Part shown: piece by piece, positions 37,279-46,425 of the stretch | Numbering within the stretch: the stretch's first letter is position 1 | How the letters are laid out: every line of letters starts with the position of its first letter | DNA from: Psychrobacter sp. 5A.1 | Lineage (GTDB): Bacteria; Pseudomonadota; Gammaproteobacteria; Pseudomonadales; Moraxellaceae | Reading direction: 5' to 3' | NCBI RefSeq assembly: GCF_030407455.1 | Contig: NZ_JASDDJ010000019.1 | Location: 1 to 54,226, forward strand | Length of the DNA stretch: 54,226 nt | Made by a program: the position numbers and the translations under genes | Notes under the pieces: generated by a model | The model's input: the letters and a program-made list of their open reading frames with translations, nothing else | Told to the model about the DNA's origin: nothing | Databases searched by the model: none

Positions 37279-39246
37279 TTATACGATTTCTAACTGATAG
37301 TGTTGACGCAATTGGTTCTTAAAACTTTTGACCACAGCCAGACATTCCTTGAGTAGGTCACGCTCAAGTGCAGTCAAAGTTGTTGGATTGACTTGCCGTG
37401 CATGTTTATCATCGGTTGAGAGCGCCACGGACAAGCGCTGCGCCATAAAAAATTCCAAGGCTTCTAGTAGAGTATCGGCGCGTTCTTGGGTCAAAGCATT
37501 AATCTGCACCAATGCCTTTAAACGCGCCTTGGTACTAGGCACATCGAGCACATTGTTCTCTAATGCTAAAGTGCGGATACCATGAACTAATGGAAAGATC
37601 CCCGCTTTTTTTAGGTCGATGTCGGATGCTGCTGATTTACCACCTAGTAAAGGGACAAACTTTTGCCACCACTGGTTAACATCACCGAACTGTAGCGCTG
37701 CCCGCGCAAACTGCCTGACAAACATAGGATCTGCTTGTTGATGAGCAAGCTTTAAATGCTGACGTACTTGAGTAAGCAGTGACTCATCGCCGCAGACGTA
37801 TTCACCATCTAGTATCGCAGACAAGTAAATACCATGCATCGGATCTGAATTTCTAAACCATAGGCCAATTTGTGCAGTGAACTGCTTGAGCGGTTGTCGC
37901 CACATGGGATTGGTCATCATAATATTGCCATCACACAGTGGGTAGCCAAGCGTTGCTAAATGGCTATTAAAAGTATCAGCAAACTGTGCTAAATCAGAGT
38001 GTGTATAGCCATCACGAATGATGAGCGCGTTGTCCTGATCGGTACGCATGATTTGCTCACCGCGACCTTCTGAACCCATAACGATAAGGCAGGTATTGGC
38101 CATCACCTCATCAGGTACGATTAGCTGCCATAGTTTGGTAAATACCTGCGCGTTTAGCGTCTGTACCATACGACTGATATTGCCGATTTTGACACCATTG
38201 TGATGCTGTGCCCGAATATAGCGACCGATCAGCTCAACAGCGGTATCTAGGCTCGATAAGTCTTGTGCCTGTTCGATTTGAATACTAATCAGCTGCGAAT
38301 GATGGCCAATGTGAGCGAGCATATCGCTTTGCCCGAGTACTCCGACGACATCGCCACTCTTACCAATGACTGGCAGTCTATGAATACGATAGCGAGTCAT
38401 GGTCAGCAGCGCATCGCCAATCTCATCACTGGCTTTGATCGTGCGCAGGTTAAAATTGGCATAGCGTTGACAAGGTGTGGTGGCAGGATTTTGTCTGTCG
38501 CTTACGGCGCGGCAGATATCAGTATCGGTCAAAATCCCTAAGAGTAATTTTGTCTCAAGTTGCGCTGTTTGTGAGCCATCTAAGTCATTCAAATCATATA
38601 AGCCATGTAGCGGTCGGACCAGTACATGTTTTAATCCAGCTTTGGTCATGATGCGGGCCGCTTCGTACAAGCTGTCATTGGCATCGACGATATGCACTGG
38701 CAACAGATGAACATCTATCACTGGTTGTAGCATGATCTGCTGTACTTCTTGTTGGTTGGTGTAGCTGGCAGGCTCTAGCATTTTATTATGACGTCGCTGG
38801 CGCAATGCTTTTAATCGTTCAGGCAACTTGTCTGATAGCATTTGGCGTACCAGATGATTTTGCGCGCTGATTTTATCGATAGCATCACCAGCGACTTGAA
38901 GTAGTAACGTCTCTTCACTGGCTCGGAACTGATAGGGTTGTATGGGCGTGCTTTTACTGTCTGGCACATTATCTTTGCTGAGTGACTCAGGTAGGCGGCG
39001 GCTATCGAACCAGTCATTATTGTTCAGACCATCAGCGTGATTGCTACCGACATAGGACGCGACAAACTCACCATCCAGTGATTGCTCGATTTGCCCTTTG
39101 ATGACCACATACAGACATTGTAGTTCTCCTGCAGGCAAGCTTTCGTTATTGGCAAGGTAGCGTATTTGAGTGTTTTTTTTAATGCTTTGACGCTCGGCTA
39201 AGCTCAATACGTCAAAGGGCGGTTGGCTAAAATCAAGATGGGGCAT
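37279..39246 (-). CDS. Cyclic-nucleotide-binding/CBS/DUF294 nucleotidyltransferase-like protein
   Basis: A 655-residue multi-domain protein. Residues 10-130 form a cNMP-binding-like beta roll (ASYVGSN..., TLLQVAGDAI). Residues 175-330 hold a CBS pair, with DANDSLYEAARIMTKAGLKH and RYRIHRLPVIGKSGDVVGVL. From about residue 380 comes the DUF294 nucleotidyltransferase-like core CLIVMGSEGRGEQIMRTDQD, and the substrate-binding-like domain closes with KAGIFPLVHGIRTLALE. The GS..R.......D.D signature is that of GlnD-type transferases. Its partner exonuclease is directly downstream. The biological role is not established. Confidence 0.87.
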   Translation of the reverse strand: MPHLDFSQPPFDVLSLAERQSIKKNTQIRYLANNESLPAGELQCLYVVIKGQIEQSLDGEFVASYVGSNHADGLNNNDWFDSRRLPESLSKDNVPDSKSTPIQPYQFRASEETLLLQVAGDAIDKISAQNHLVRQMLSDKLPERLKALRQRRHNKMLEPASYTNQQEVQQIMLQPVIDVHLLPVHIVDANDSLYEAARIMTKAGLKHVLVRPLHGLYDLNDLDGSQTAQLETKLLLGILTDTDICRAVSDRQNPATTPCQRYANFNLRTIKASDEIGDALLTMTRYRIHRLPVIGKSGDVVGVLGQSDMLAHIGHHSQLISIQIEQAQDLSSLDTAVELIGRYIRAQHHNGVKIGNISRMVQTLNAQVFTKLWQLIVPDEVMANTCLIVMGSEGRGEQIMRTDQDNALIIRDGYTHSDLAQFADTFNSHLATLGYPLCDGNIMMTNPMWRQPLKQFTAQIGLWFRNSDPMHGIYLSAILDGEYVCGDESLLTQVRQHLKLAHQQADPMFVRQFARAALQFGDVNQWWQKFVPLLGGKSAASDIDLKKAGIFPLVHGIRTLALENNVLDVPSTKARLKALVQINALTQERADTLLEALEFFMAQRLSVALSTDDKHARQVNPTTLTALERDLLKECLAVVKSFKNQLRQHYQLEIV

Positions 39247-39296
39247 GGCATCATCCTTGATGGCATATTTCCGATAGAGACTTTACTATAGCACTA

Positions 39297-39465
39297 GGGC
39301 GTGTCCTCAATTCAATTGATCATATCTAAACGGGCTAAAAATGGCTAAATTTTGCCAAACATCGTTAAATAGCTGGTTAATATCCCGATATTATCTGCGC
39401 TATTTTCCTTGTTTGACTGCAATTTATCTCATTTTTATCACCATTTTTAAAATGAGGACACGGCC
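39297..39465 (+). repeat. Family A inverted-repeat element (copy A4)
   Basis: A 169-bp copy in the same orientation as A2, with TA on both sides (39295-39296, 39466-39467). The left end is GGGCGTGTCCTCAATTCAA and the right end has one change (GGACACGGCC). The core centre is AATATCCCGATATT. It lies between the CBS/DUF294 and dapC genes, directly before the dapC terminator hairpin. Confidence 0.9.
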
Positions 39466-39469
39466 TAAT

Positions 39470-39520
39470 AAAACAAAAAGCCTCCAATAACCATACTTAT
39501 ATAATGGTTATTGGAGGCTT
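39470..39520 (-). terminator. Terminator after dapC
   Basis: A perfect 17-bp stem AAGCCTCCAATAACCAT / ATGGTTATTGGAGGCTT with a 9-base loop, followed on the minus strand by TTTGTTTT. It ends 57 bases after the dapC stop. Confidence 0.9.
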
Positions 39521-39576
39521 CTCGATACTGTGATATTTACCCTAGCTTCACTAAATGCTTTTTGAATTGACTGAAC

Positions 39577-40806
39577 CTAAGCACCTAATAGTTTACGGAT
39601 ACGACTGATTGCTTCTCGGCTCTCATCGACACTTGCGACCAAAGCAATACGGACATAACCTTGTCCAGGATTGTGACCATCAACCTCGCGTGACAAATAG
39701 CGTCCTGCCAATGCATGGATATTGGCTTGCTCATACAATGCTTTGACAAAGATTTCATCATCACCATCGAACTGTGCAGGTGCTTTTACCCAGAAGTAAA
39801 ACCCAGCATCAGGCATGCGTAATTCTAACAAGTCTCCAAGCTCAGACATCCATAGGGCAAACTTTTCTTGGTATAGCGCGCGATTATGGGCGACATGTTT
39901 TTCGTCTTGCCACGCAGCGATAGAGGCCAGCTGATGTGGTATCGGCATTGCACAGCCTTGGTAAGTGCGATATTGCAAATAAGCCTGCAAGATTTTGGCA
40001 TCACCAGCCACAAACCCTGAGCGTAAACCCGGTAAGTTTGAACGTTTGGATAGGGAATGAAACACGATACAGTTTTTGAAGTCACGGCGACCAAGGGCAG
40101 CGCAGGCTTGTAGCAATCCAATCGGTGCCGTATCAAAATACAGCTCGCTATAGCACTCGTCACTGGCAATAATAAAACCGTACTGATCTGACAGGCGAAT
40201 GAGGTACTCCCAATCATCCATTGTCATGACTGAGCCTGTAGGATTGTTTGGGCTACAGACAAACAATAGCTGCGTACGCGTCCAAACGTCTTTTGGTACC
40301 TCGCGAAAGTCACCTTTATAGCCATTGTCTGATGTACACGGGACAAAATAAGGCGTTGCTTGTGCCAGTATCGCTGCGCCTTCATATATCTGATAAAACG
40401 GGTTGGGCATGACAACCGTAGGCGATGTATTGGGTGCTAGAGAATTGCTCTCTGTGTCAGCTACATCGCGATCAACGACCGCTTGTACAAAGCTAAAAAT
40501 CGCTTCACGTGTGCCCATCACGGGTAATACTTGGGTATTGGCATCGACATGATTAAGAAAAAAGCGTTTCTCTAACCAATGGGCAATGGTTTGGCGCAGC
40601 TCAAACATGCCATTTGTGGTTGGATAACGACTTATTTTGTCCAAGTTTTCGCGTAGGACGTCCAGTACAAATGCGGGTGGCTCATGCTTTGGCTCACCAA
40701 TACCTAGCTTAATCTCACTGTAGCCATCGGCTGGCTTGCTATCAGCAAGCAACGTTGCCATCTTTGCGAAAGGATAAGGGTGCAGGTACATTAAGTTGTG
40801 ATTCAT
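39577..40806 (-). CDS. dapC: Succinyldiaminopimelate transaminase
   Basis: A 409-residue PLP-dependent class I aminotransferase of the DapC type, supplying meso-diaminopimelate for lysine and peptidoglycan. It shows MYLHPYPFAKM at the start, KLGIGEPKHEPP, the PLP-region PNNPTGSVM, SDECYSELYF, and the Schiff-base Lys in FHSLSKRSNLPGLRSGF. GQGYVRIALVASVDE near the end carries the carboxylate Arg. I chose the ATG at 40806 because MNHNLMYLHPYPF fits the family start; a TTG at 40830 extends the frame. The position behind glnD matches the map-glnD-dapC order of Pseudomonas. Confidence 0.9.
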   Translation of the reverse strand: MNHNLMYLHPYPFAKMATLLADSKPADGYSEIKLGIGEPKHEPPAFVLDVLRENLDKISRYPTTNGMFELRQTIAHWLEKRFFLNHVDANTQVLPVMGTREAIFSFVQAVVDRDVADTESNSLAPNTSPTVVMPNPFYQIYEGAAILAQATPYFVPCTSDNGYKGDFREVPKDVWTRTQLLFVCSPNNPTGSVMTMDDWEYLIRLSDQYGFIIASDECYSELYFDTAPIGLLQACAALGRRDFKNCIVFHSLSKRSNLPGLRSGFVAGDAKILQAYLQYRTYQGCAMPIPHQLASIAAWQDEKHVAHNRALYQEKFALWMSELGDLLELRMPDAGFYFWVKAPAQFDGDDEIFVKALYEQANIHALAGRYLSREVDGHNPGQGYVRIALVASVDESREAISRIRKLLGA

Positions 40807-41065
40807 AAGTGTGGTAACTATAATAGACAATTGATAATAAAGTTATAAAGAAAATTTACATGAGAGCAGTGTAGCACTTCTCTAATTTTTTGTCCTTTTC
40901 TTCTTATATCGTGAATGTGCATCTATTGAGCGTGGATTATTCATTGCACGATCGCCTATTCGATGGTCGTCAACAAGTCTCTTAAACCTTTCACAATGTA
41001 TAACTTATAACACTATGAAAATGACTACCCATACAAATGGTAGATCATTTTAAGGAAAATTTGAT

Positions 41066-41737
41066 ATGTCTAGTGTGCTAAATAATGATGATCTCATCGC
41101 TAAAGATATCAATAATGAAAATCTTGATAATAGTTTGCAGCGTACCGATGTGTATCAGCTACTCAAAGAGCGTGAACAGTGCTGGTGGCAAGCGCGGCAA
41201 CAACTGATCGAGCGTCAAGAAAAGAAAATGTTTTGGTATGGCGAAAACAGCTTGATTATGTGGTTGTTGTGGCAATTGGTCGGCTACGTGTTGGTGGCGA
41301 TGGCTTTGATGCTACTGAATAATGTATTCAGTATTTCGCTACCTCTCTGGCAATATATTTCGTTGTTTATAATACAGACCATATGCTTTGTCAGTGCGCT
41401 TGCTGCTAAAGGCCAATTGGCAAATAAACTGCAATGCAAGATAGATAACGATGAGCTGATGCGCGAAGAGGCGCTGAATGAGATGGTTGTTTTGGCAGAG
41501 GACAGTCTGTATCCTGATGTGCATGCCAAATCGCCGATCTCTTTAGAGCAGCTAGATGACTATCTCAACGGACAGTTTCATTTAGCAAGCTTGCAGTGTC
41601 TGCTACAAAAAGAAGTCAATGCGGGACGCTTAATCATGGAGCACCAGCCACTCGAGGTAGGCGTTTTACCACCAGACCTCGCTGATGATGAACTGAATGA
41701 GCATGCTAGCGAGATTATGTACAAAAGCACGTTATAA
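41066..41737 (+). CDS. Hypothetical two-helix membrane protein
   Basis: A 223-residue protein with an acidic Asn-rich N-terminus, a Trp/Gln-rich segment (REQCWWQARQQLIERQEKK), two membrane helices (about residues 63-85 and 92-115), and a cytosolic C-terminal domain rich in acidic residues (NDELMREEALNEMVVLAEDS). I do not recognise a family. It lies between dapC and glnD on the opposite strand, interrupting the conserved map-glnD-dapC order. Ribosome site AAGGAAA precedes the ATG. It is convergent with glnD, with 81 bases between the stops. Confidence 0.6.
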   Translation: MSSVLNNDDLIAKDINNENLDNSLQRTDVYQLLKEREQCWWQARQQLIERQEKKMFWYGENSLIMWLLWQLVGYVLVAMALMLLNNVFSISLPLWQYISLFIIQTICFVSALAAKGQLANKLQCKIDNDELMREEALNEMVVLAEDSLYPDVHAKSPISLEQLDDYLNGQFHLASLQCLLQKEVNAGRLIMEHQPLEVGVLPPDLADDELNEHASEIMYKSTL

Positions 41738-41818
41738 AACGTACTTCTATGATGACTATCAGAATACTTTTGCTAGTTAATATTCAAAATAATGGCTAAC
41801 CAGAACTATCTAGCCGTA

Positions 41819-44575
41819 TCAAAAATATATTACGCTATTATGCTCTTTCTGAACGGTAAGACTGGCTAATAGCGCTGCTTTCAATGCTTCAAGTCTATCA
41901 GGTGAGAGTGGCTTATCGTTTTGATCGCTGATATAAAACATATCCTCCGCACGCTCACCTAGCGTAGTAATACGAGCAGCATGAACTTCAATCTGCTCTT
42001 GCAAAAACACTTGCCCAACTCGCGCCAATAGCCCTGGCTGATCGAGTGTCTCCAAGCTCATGATGTGCTGATCTGACGCTTCATTAAACTCAAAGTTAAT
42101 CACCGTCTTCACTTCAAAATGTCTCAACTGACGTGGCATGCGCTTGTTCGTCAGCTTGAGCATGGTAGGGTCTTTAAATGAGTCAATTAAGCGTTGTTTT
42201 AGCTCTTGTTGACTGTCCTCATCGACCAGTAATGTACCACTAGGATCAAGTAACACGTAAGAATCCAAGGCAAAATCTCGGGTCGCTGTGATAATGCGTG
42301 CATCTAACACATCGAGATTCATCTGATCAAATACTGCCATCGTAACGGCAAACAGGTTCATCTGATCTTGGGTATAAACAAAGACCTGTACCGCATCAAG
42401 TGCCAATTCGCGATGCTCACGCAAAACGACCAATGGTGGACTATCAGCATTAGACGCAAGGCCAATCGGTGGGTGATTCAAAATAGCTTCAGTATGCCAT
42501 AAGATATCTTCTGCAATCTCTCGCAAAAAATACTCGTCGCCCAAATCATCCCATAGTCGCAATACTTCATCGCGATTCATGTGTTGGTTATGGACATTAT
42601 CTAGCATCGCTAAAGCTTGCTTGCGTGTGGCACTGATCATATCTTGGCGATTGGTCGGCGCATCGATATCAGCGCGCAAAATGCGCCGAGTTTGTGAGTA
42701 TAACTGTTTCATGAGGGTTGCCCGCCAGCTGTTCCAAAGCTGTGGATTGGTCGCATTCATATCTGCCACGGTCAGTACATACAGATGATTCAGATGAGTC
42801 ACGTTACCGATTAAGTCAGAAAAAATAGTCACCACTTCAGGGTCCGAGATATCTTTTTTCTGTGCAGTAATCGACATGAGAAGGTGATAGCGTGTGAGCC
42901 AGCCGACCAAGTTGGCATCCGCCAAGCTCATGCCATGTGATAGGCAAAACTCAATCGACTCTGTACGGCCAAGTTCACTGTGATCACCGCCGCGACCTTT
43001 AGCAATATCATGGAACATCGCTGCCAGTACCAAAATTTCTTTACGCTCAATACGCTGAAAAATAGAGCTGACCAGCGGAAACTCTTCATGAAACATGGGG
43101 TCTGTAAAGCGGTGCAAAATTCTAATCAAAAATAAAGTATGCGCATCCACCGTATAACGATGAAATAAATCATATTGCATCAGGCCAGTGACTTGTGCAA
43201 AAGCAGGAATATAGTTACCCAACACCCCATAGCGATTCATGGTACGCAGACGATGGAATAGGTAGTTTTGTTCTTTTAAGTTAGATAAGAACAAGGCTTT
43301 ATGAGCAGGGTTGTCTCTATATATCTGATCGATGCCGCGTGCTGCAATTTTGAGCGCGCGCAGAGTATGAGTGCGAACCTTGTCGATACCGTGCTGACCC
43401 ATCAATAAAAACATCTCTAAAATGGAATCAGGATGCTGCGCAAAAACCCGATGATGTGCGATGGCAATCTGGTTACCAATACGGTTGAATCGCGCATTGA
43501 TGGGTTGTTTTTTTGGCCGCTCATCGTCAGGCAATTGTGGCTCTATGATCGTTTCATAGTAATGATTGGTCAGCATCTCAGACAGCGTTGATATCTGCAT
43601 GGCACAGCGGTAGTAGTCCCGCATGAACCGTTCGACCGCAGCGTTGGGTTGGTCATCTGGTTGGGTCTCATAGCCCATTAATTGAGCAATCTCACGCTGA
43701 TAGTCAAACAACAGCTTGTTTTCATTACGGCCTGTCAGTACATGCAGGTAATGTCGAATTTGCCATAAATACCCTTCTGCAAAATTCAGCTCGTCAAACT
43801 CTTTTTCAGTCAAAAAGTTTTGTTGTACCAAATCATATAGCTTGCTCACGCGAAAATAGCGTTTGGTGACCCAGCCGATGATATGGATATCGCGTAGACC
43901 GCCAGGGGCTGTTTTGATATTTGGCTCAAGATTGTATTCTGTTGCATTGTGCTGTAAATAACGCGCTTTGGATTCTGCCATTTTTACATCAAAAAAGGCA
44001 CGAGGAGACCACTGTTTATTGACGATTTGAGCGGGCATGTCTTGCAACGCTTCGTTACCGATTAATAGTCGAGCTTCTAGCTGCGCACTGGCTATCGTAT
44101 GGTCAAGCGCGGCCTCTAGCGCATCATTAACGCTACGTACAGAAAGCGCAGGCTCTAGTCCGATATCCCACAGTAGGGCGACCAGTTTGTCTATCTTGCT
44201 ACTGGCATCAGCGCCTATCTCATCAGGAGACAACAATAAAATATCGATGTCTGAATAAAGCGACAGCTCACCGCGTCCATAGCCACCAGTCGCAAAAAAT
44301 GCCAAATCAGTTTTATCCAACTCAAACCATTTAAACAATGCGATCAATAGGCTATCGATAGCGCAAGCACGTGCGGCGACCAGTTGGCGAATATTGGTGC
44401 CACGCTCTAGTGAACGGCTGATATCCTCATTGATCTGTGCCAACCATTCAGGAATGCCGAGTAGATTCTGGTCTGTCGCATGTTTGGCCGATAGTTGGGG
44501 CGTGTCAGTCACTATGTCATTCGATAGTATCGGTAAAGGCGTCAGATCAACAGAGGCGATATCACAATTAAACAT
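41819..44575 (-). CDS. glnD: [Protein-PII] uridylyltransferase/uridylyl-removing enzyme
   Basis: A 918-residue bifunctional sensor of glutamine that uridylylates and deuridylylates PII. The nucleotidyltransferase core FFATGGYGRGELSLYSDIDI is at about residues 93-112. The central helical domain has PNIKTAPGGLRDIH. The HD hydrolase motif is AMFHDIAKGRGGDHSELG at about 517-534. Two ACT domains follow (about 735 onward, and LDQPGLLARVGQVFLQEQIE near 850). Order and length match E. coli GlnD. It follows map on the same strand but is separated from it by three repeat elements. Confidence 0.97.
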   Translation of the reverse strand: MFNCDIASVDLTPLPILSNDIVTDTPQLSAKHATDQNLLGIPEWLAQINEDISRSLERGTNIRQLVAARACAIDSLLIALFKWFELDKTDLAFFATGGYGRGELSLYSDIDILLLSPDEIGADASSKIDKLVALLWDIGLEPALSVRSVNDALEAALDHTIASAQLEARLLIGNEALQDMPAQIVNKQWSPRAFFDVKMAESKARYLQHNATEYNLEPNIKTAPGGLRDIHIIGWVTKRYFRVSKLYDLVQQNFLTEKEFDELNFAEGYLWQIRHYLHVLTGRNENKLLFDYQREIAQLMGYETQPDDQPNAAVERFMRDYYRCAMQISTLSEMLTNHYYETIIEPQLPDDERPKKQPINARFNRIGNQIAIAHHRVFAQHPDSILEMFLLMGQHGIDKVRTHTLRALKIAARGIDQIYRDNPAHKALFLSNLKEQNYLFHRLRTMNRYGVLGNYIPAFAQVTGLMQYDLFHRYTVDAHTLFLIRILHRFTDPMFHEEFPLVSSIFQRIERKEILVLAAMFHDIAKGRGGDHSELGRTESIEFCLSHGMSLADANLVGWLTRYHLLMSITAQKKDISDPEVVTIFSDLIGNVTHLNHLYVLTVADMNATNPQLWNSWRATLMKQLYSQTRRILRADIDAPTNRQDMISATRKQALAMLDNVHNQHMNRDEVLRLWDDLGDEYFLREIAEDILWHTEAILNHPPIGLASNADSPPLVVLREHRELALDAVQVFVYTQDQMNLFAVTMAVFDQMNLDVLDARIITATRDFALDSYVLLDPSGTLLVDEDSQQELKQRLIDSFKDPTMLKLTNKRMPRQLRHFEVKTVINFEFNEASDQHIMSLETLDQPGLLARVGQVFLQEQIEVHAARITTLGERAEDMFYISDQNDKPLSPDRLEALKAALLASLTVQKEHNSVIYF

Positions 44576-44690
44576 GAGTGTTATCCAGTTAAGAGTTTAG
44601 AAATAGAACGTTTGAGCTGAAAAGCATCGGGCAACCAGTGTGCTGATTGCTGATCAAAATCACGAATAGCATGTATCAATAAAGGTACTA

Positions 44691-44859
44691 GGGCGTGTCC
44701 TCAATTCAAACGAGTGTTCTCTAAATGGGCTAAAAATAGCTAAATTTTGCCAAACATCGTCAAATAGTTGGTCAATATCTCGATATTGACCAACTATTTT
44801 CCTCGTTTGACGGCAATTTATCTCATTTTTATCGCCATTTTTAAAATGAGGACACGCCC
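44691..44859 (+). repeat. Family A inverted-repeat element (copy A5, perfect hairpin)
   Basis: A 169-bp copy in the A2 orientation. TA precedes it (44689-44690); the expected TA on the right reads CA. Its centre is a perfect 18-bp hairpin AAATAGTTGGTCAATATC-TC-GATATTGACCAACTATTT (44762-44799). In copies A2 and A7 the right arm differs (GATATTATCTGCACTATTT in A2), so this arm was rewritten to match the left. Confidence 0.9.
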
Positions 44860-44956
44860 CAACAAATATATTAATAAAAGTTATCAGGTCATCTGAGTAT
44901 AAAGACAAAGCACGTATAAGCACAATACTCAATATACGCTAACTTGATATGTGCCA

Positions 44957-45023
44957 GAGCGTGTCCTCATTTCAAAATGTTAGCCCATTTAAGAGGAGAC
45001 TCGTTTGAATTGAGGGCACACCC
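44957..45023 (-). repeat. Family A internal-deletion copy (A6)
   Basis: A 67-bp mini-copy. The left part GCGTGTCCTCATTTCAAAAT joins TTAGCCCATTTAAGAGGAGA, then CTCGTTTGAATTGAGGGCAC and the right end ACCC. The AT-rich middle, including the hairpin, is missing. The right TA (45024-45025) is also the left TA of the family B copy that follows. Confidence 0.75.
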
Positions 45024-45025
45024 TA

Positions 45026-45290
45026 GGGTCTGTTGAACATTCAAATATTAGGGCTGCTGATTGCTAAAATTGCACCAAACTAGGCACAAGCCGACGATAA
45101 TGTCGAGACCTTAACTAGGATTGCAACAACGTTTGGGGTGATTTTAGCATCAGCCTTTCAGGGCAGTACTATTTTCTGCCAATATATGGCGAAATTGTTT
45201 AACCTAGAATGACTAGGCGTCAAAAATTTCACTGCATATTGTCTAAAAAATAGTCTCTGTCAGTGCCATGGTTGAATATCAAACACGCCC
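45026..45290 (-). repeat. Family B inverted-repeat element (copy B2)
   Basis: A 265-bp element in the orientation opposite to B1. The right end GAATATCAAACACGCCC is intact and is followed by TA (45291-45292); the left end GGGTCTGTTGAACATTC is diverged. Shared blocks with B1 (on the opposite strand) include ATGGCACTGACAGAGACT, CTGATGCTAAAA and CCTAGTTAAGG. It has no coding capacity and abuts copy A6. Confidence 0.82.
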
Positions 45291-45303
45291 TAATTAAAGG
45301 CCA

Positions 45304-45331
45304 AAAAAAAGACCGCCTAAGCGATCTTTGA
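45304..45331 (-). terminator. Terminator after map
   Basis: On the minus strand AAAGATCGC-TTA-GGCGGTCTTT with one wobble pair, followed by a T-run, directly after the map stop. It implies that map and glnD are no longer cotranscribed by read-through alone. Confidence 0.75.
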
Positions 45332-45336
45332 TTGTA

Positions 45337-46131
45337 TTACTGTGTCAAAAAGCTCAAATCTTCTTCGGGGCGAGTGGTAAATACCTCACAGCCATTGTCC
45401 GTTACGACCATGGTGTGCTCCCATTGGGCAGACAACTTGCGGTCTTTGGTAATGGCTGTCCATTCATCTGGCAAGATCTTAGTCTGCCATGTGCCTTGGT
45501 TAATCATAGGCTCGATGGTGAACGTCATGCCTGTTTTTAGCTCAAAACCAGTACCCTTTTTGCCATAGTGCATGACTTGTGGCTCGTGGTGGAACTCGTT
45601 ACTGATGCCATGACCACAGAACTCGCGGACGATACTGAAGCGCTCTGGCTCGGCAACGGCCTGAATAGCAGCACCGACATCGCCTAGACGCGCACCATTT
45701 TTAACAACGCTCATGCCAGCGTAGAGTGCGTCTTGTGCCACTTTGCAAATACGCTGCGCCATGATAGAGCCATTACCAATGATCCACATTTTTGAGGTAT
45801 CACCATAATAGCCATCTTTAATGACGGTCACATCAATGTTGATGATATCCCCATCTTTTAGCAGCTTGCTTTCGGTTGGGATACCGTGACAGACAACGTG
45901 GTTGACTGATGTACAAATAGATTTTGGAAAGCCATTGTAGTTAAGTGGAGCGGGGATGGCTTGCTGCACATTGACGATATAATCATGAGCGATTTGGTTC
46001 AGTGCTTCGGTACTGACGCCCACTTTGACATACTCATCGAGCATGACAAGGACATCACTAGCAAGTTTACCGGCCACGCGCATTTTTTCTATGGCTTCTG
46101 GGGACTGGATAAGCGATTTTTTAGTCATCAT
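45337..46131 (-). CDS. map: Methionine aminopeptidase, type I
   Basis: A 264-residue metalloprotease that removes N-terminal Met. It has SPEAIEKMRVAGKLASDVL, the metal Asp pair in INIDVTVIKDGYYGDTSKMW, His in REFCGHGISNEFHHEPQV, Glu in TFTIEPMINQGTW and Glu in SAQWEHTMVVTDNGCE. The start is the ATG at 46131 (the next codon is also ATG); the frame stays open to 46272 but that stretch is not MetAP. It is followed by a terminator and three repeat elements and then glnD on the same strand. Confidence 0.96.
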   Translation of the reverse strand: MMTKKSLIQSPEAIEKMRVAGKLASDVLVMLDEYVKVGVSTEALNQIAHDYIVNVQQAIPAPLNYNGFPKSICTSVNHVVCHGIPTESKLLKDGDIINIDVTVIKDGYYGDTSKMWIIGNGSIMAQRICKVAQDALYAGMSVVKNGARLGDVGAAIQAVAEPERFSIVREFCGHGISNEFHHEPQVMHYGKKGTGFELKTGMTFTIEPMINQGTWQTKILPDEWTAITKDRKLSAQWEHTMVVTDNGCEVFTTRPEEDLSFLTQ

Positions 46132-46264
46132 TATCTTACTTATAGTTATGGAGTTAATGATTGAATTATAGCATAAACGTACTGGTGACACTTTGACGTT
46201 AAGTAATAGCGAATCTATCGTTATTATTGATAAAAGTTGCTTTACAGCGTGGTTATGGCGTATA

Positions 46265-46278
46265 TGACTCATGAGTCA
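46265..46278. promoter_or_regulatory. Perfect palindrome upstream of the lipase gene
   Basis: TGACTCATGAGTCA is a perfect 14-bp palindrome between divergent map and lipase, 18 bases before a TTGACA (46297-46302) that could be the lipase -35 box. An operator role is inferred from position only. Confidence 0.35.
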
Positions 46279-46345
46279 GACTAATATATTCATATTTTGA
46301 CAAATTAGTTGAATGTTACAGGATATATAAGTAATGTAATTTTGA

Positions 46346-46364
46346 CTGCTAAAGGAATTAGCAG
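46346..46364 (+). promoter_or_regulatory. Hairpin in the lipase leader
   Basis: CTGCTAA-AGGAA-TTAGCAG is a perfect 7-bp stem with a 5-base loop, 62 bases before the lipase ATG. The true ribosome site is probably further down (ACAAGGATG at 46414-46422). Confidence 0.35.
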
Positions 46365-46425
46365 CAATCTTTACCGCCTTTAGGTAGTAAGGATAACCAA
46401 ATTCAATGATAACAAGGATGTTGTT

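Noticed and set aside
45328..45568. Open frames on the plus strand opposite the map C-terminus
   Set aside because: They overlap the well-supported map gene and its terminator, and resemble no known protein.
46132..46272. 47-codon N-terminal extension of map
   Set aside because: It is not MetAP sequence, and it runs over the palindrome of the divergent promoter. The family start at 46131 is better.
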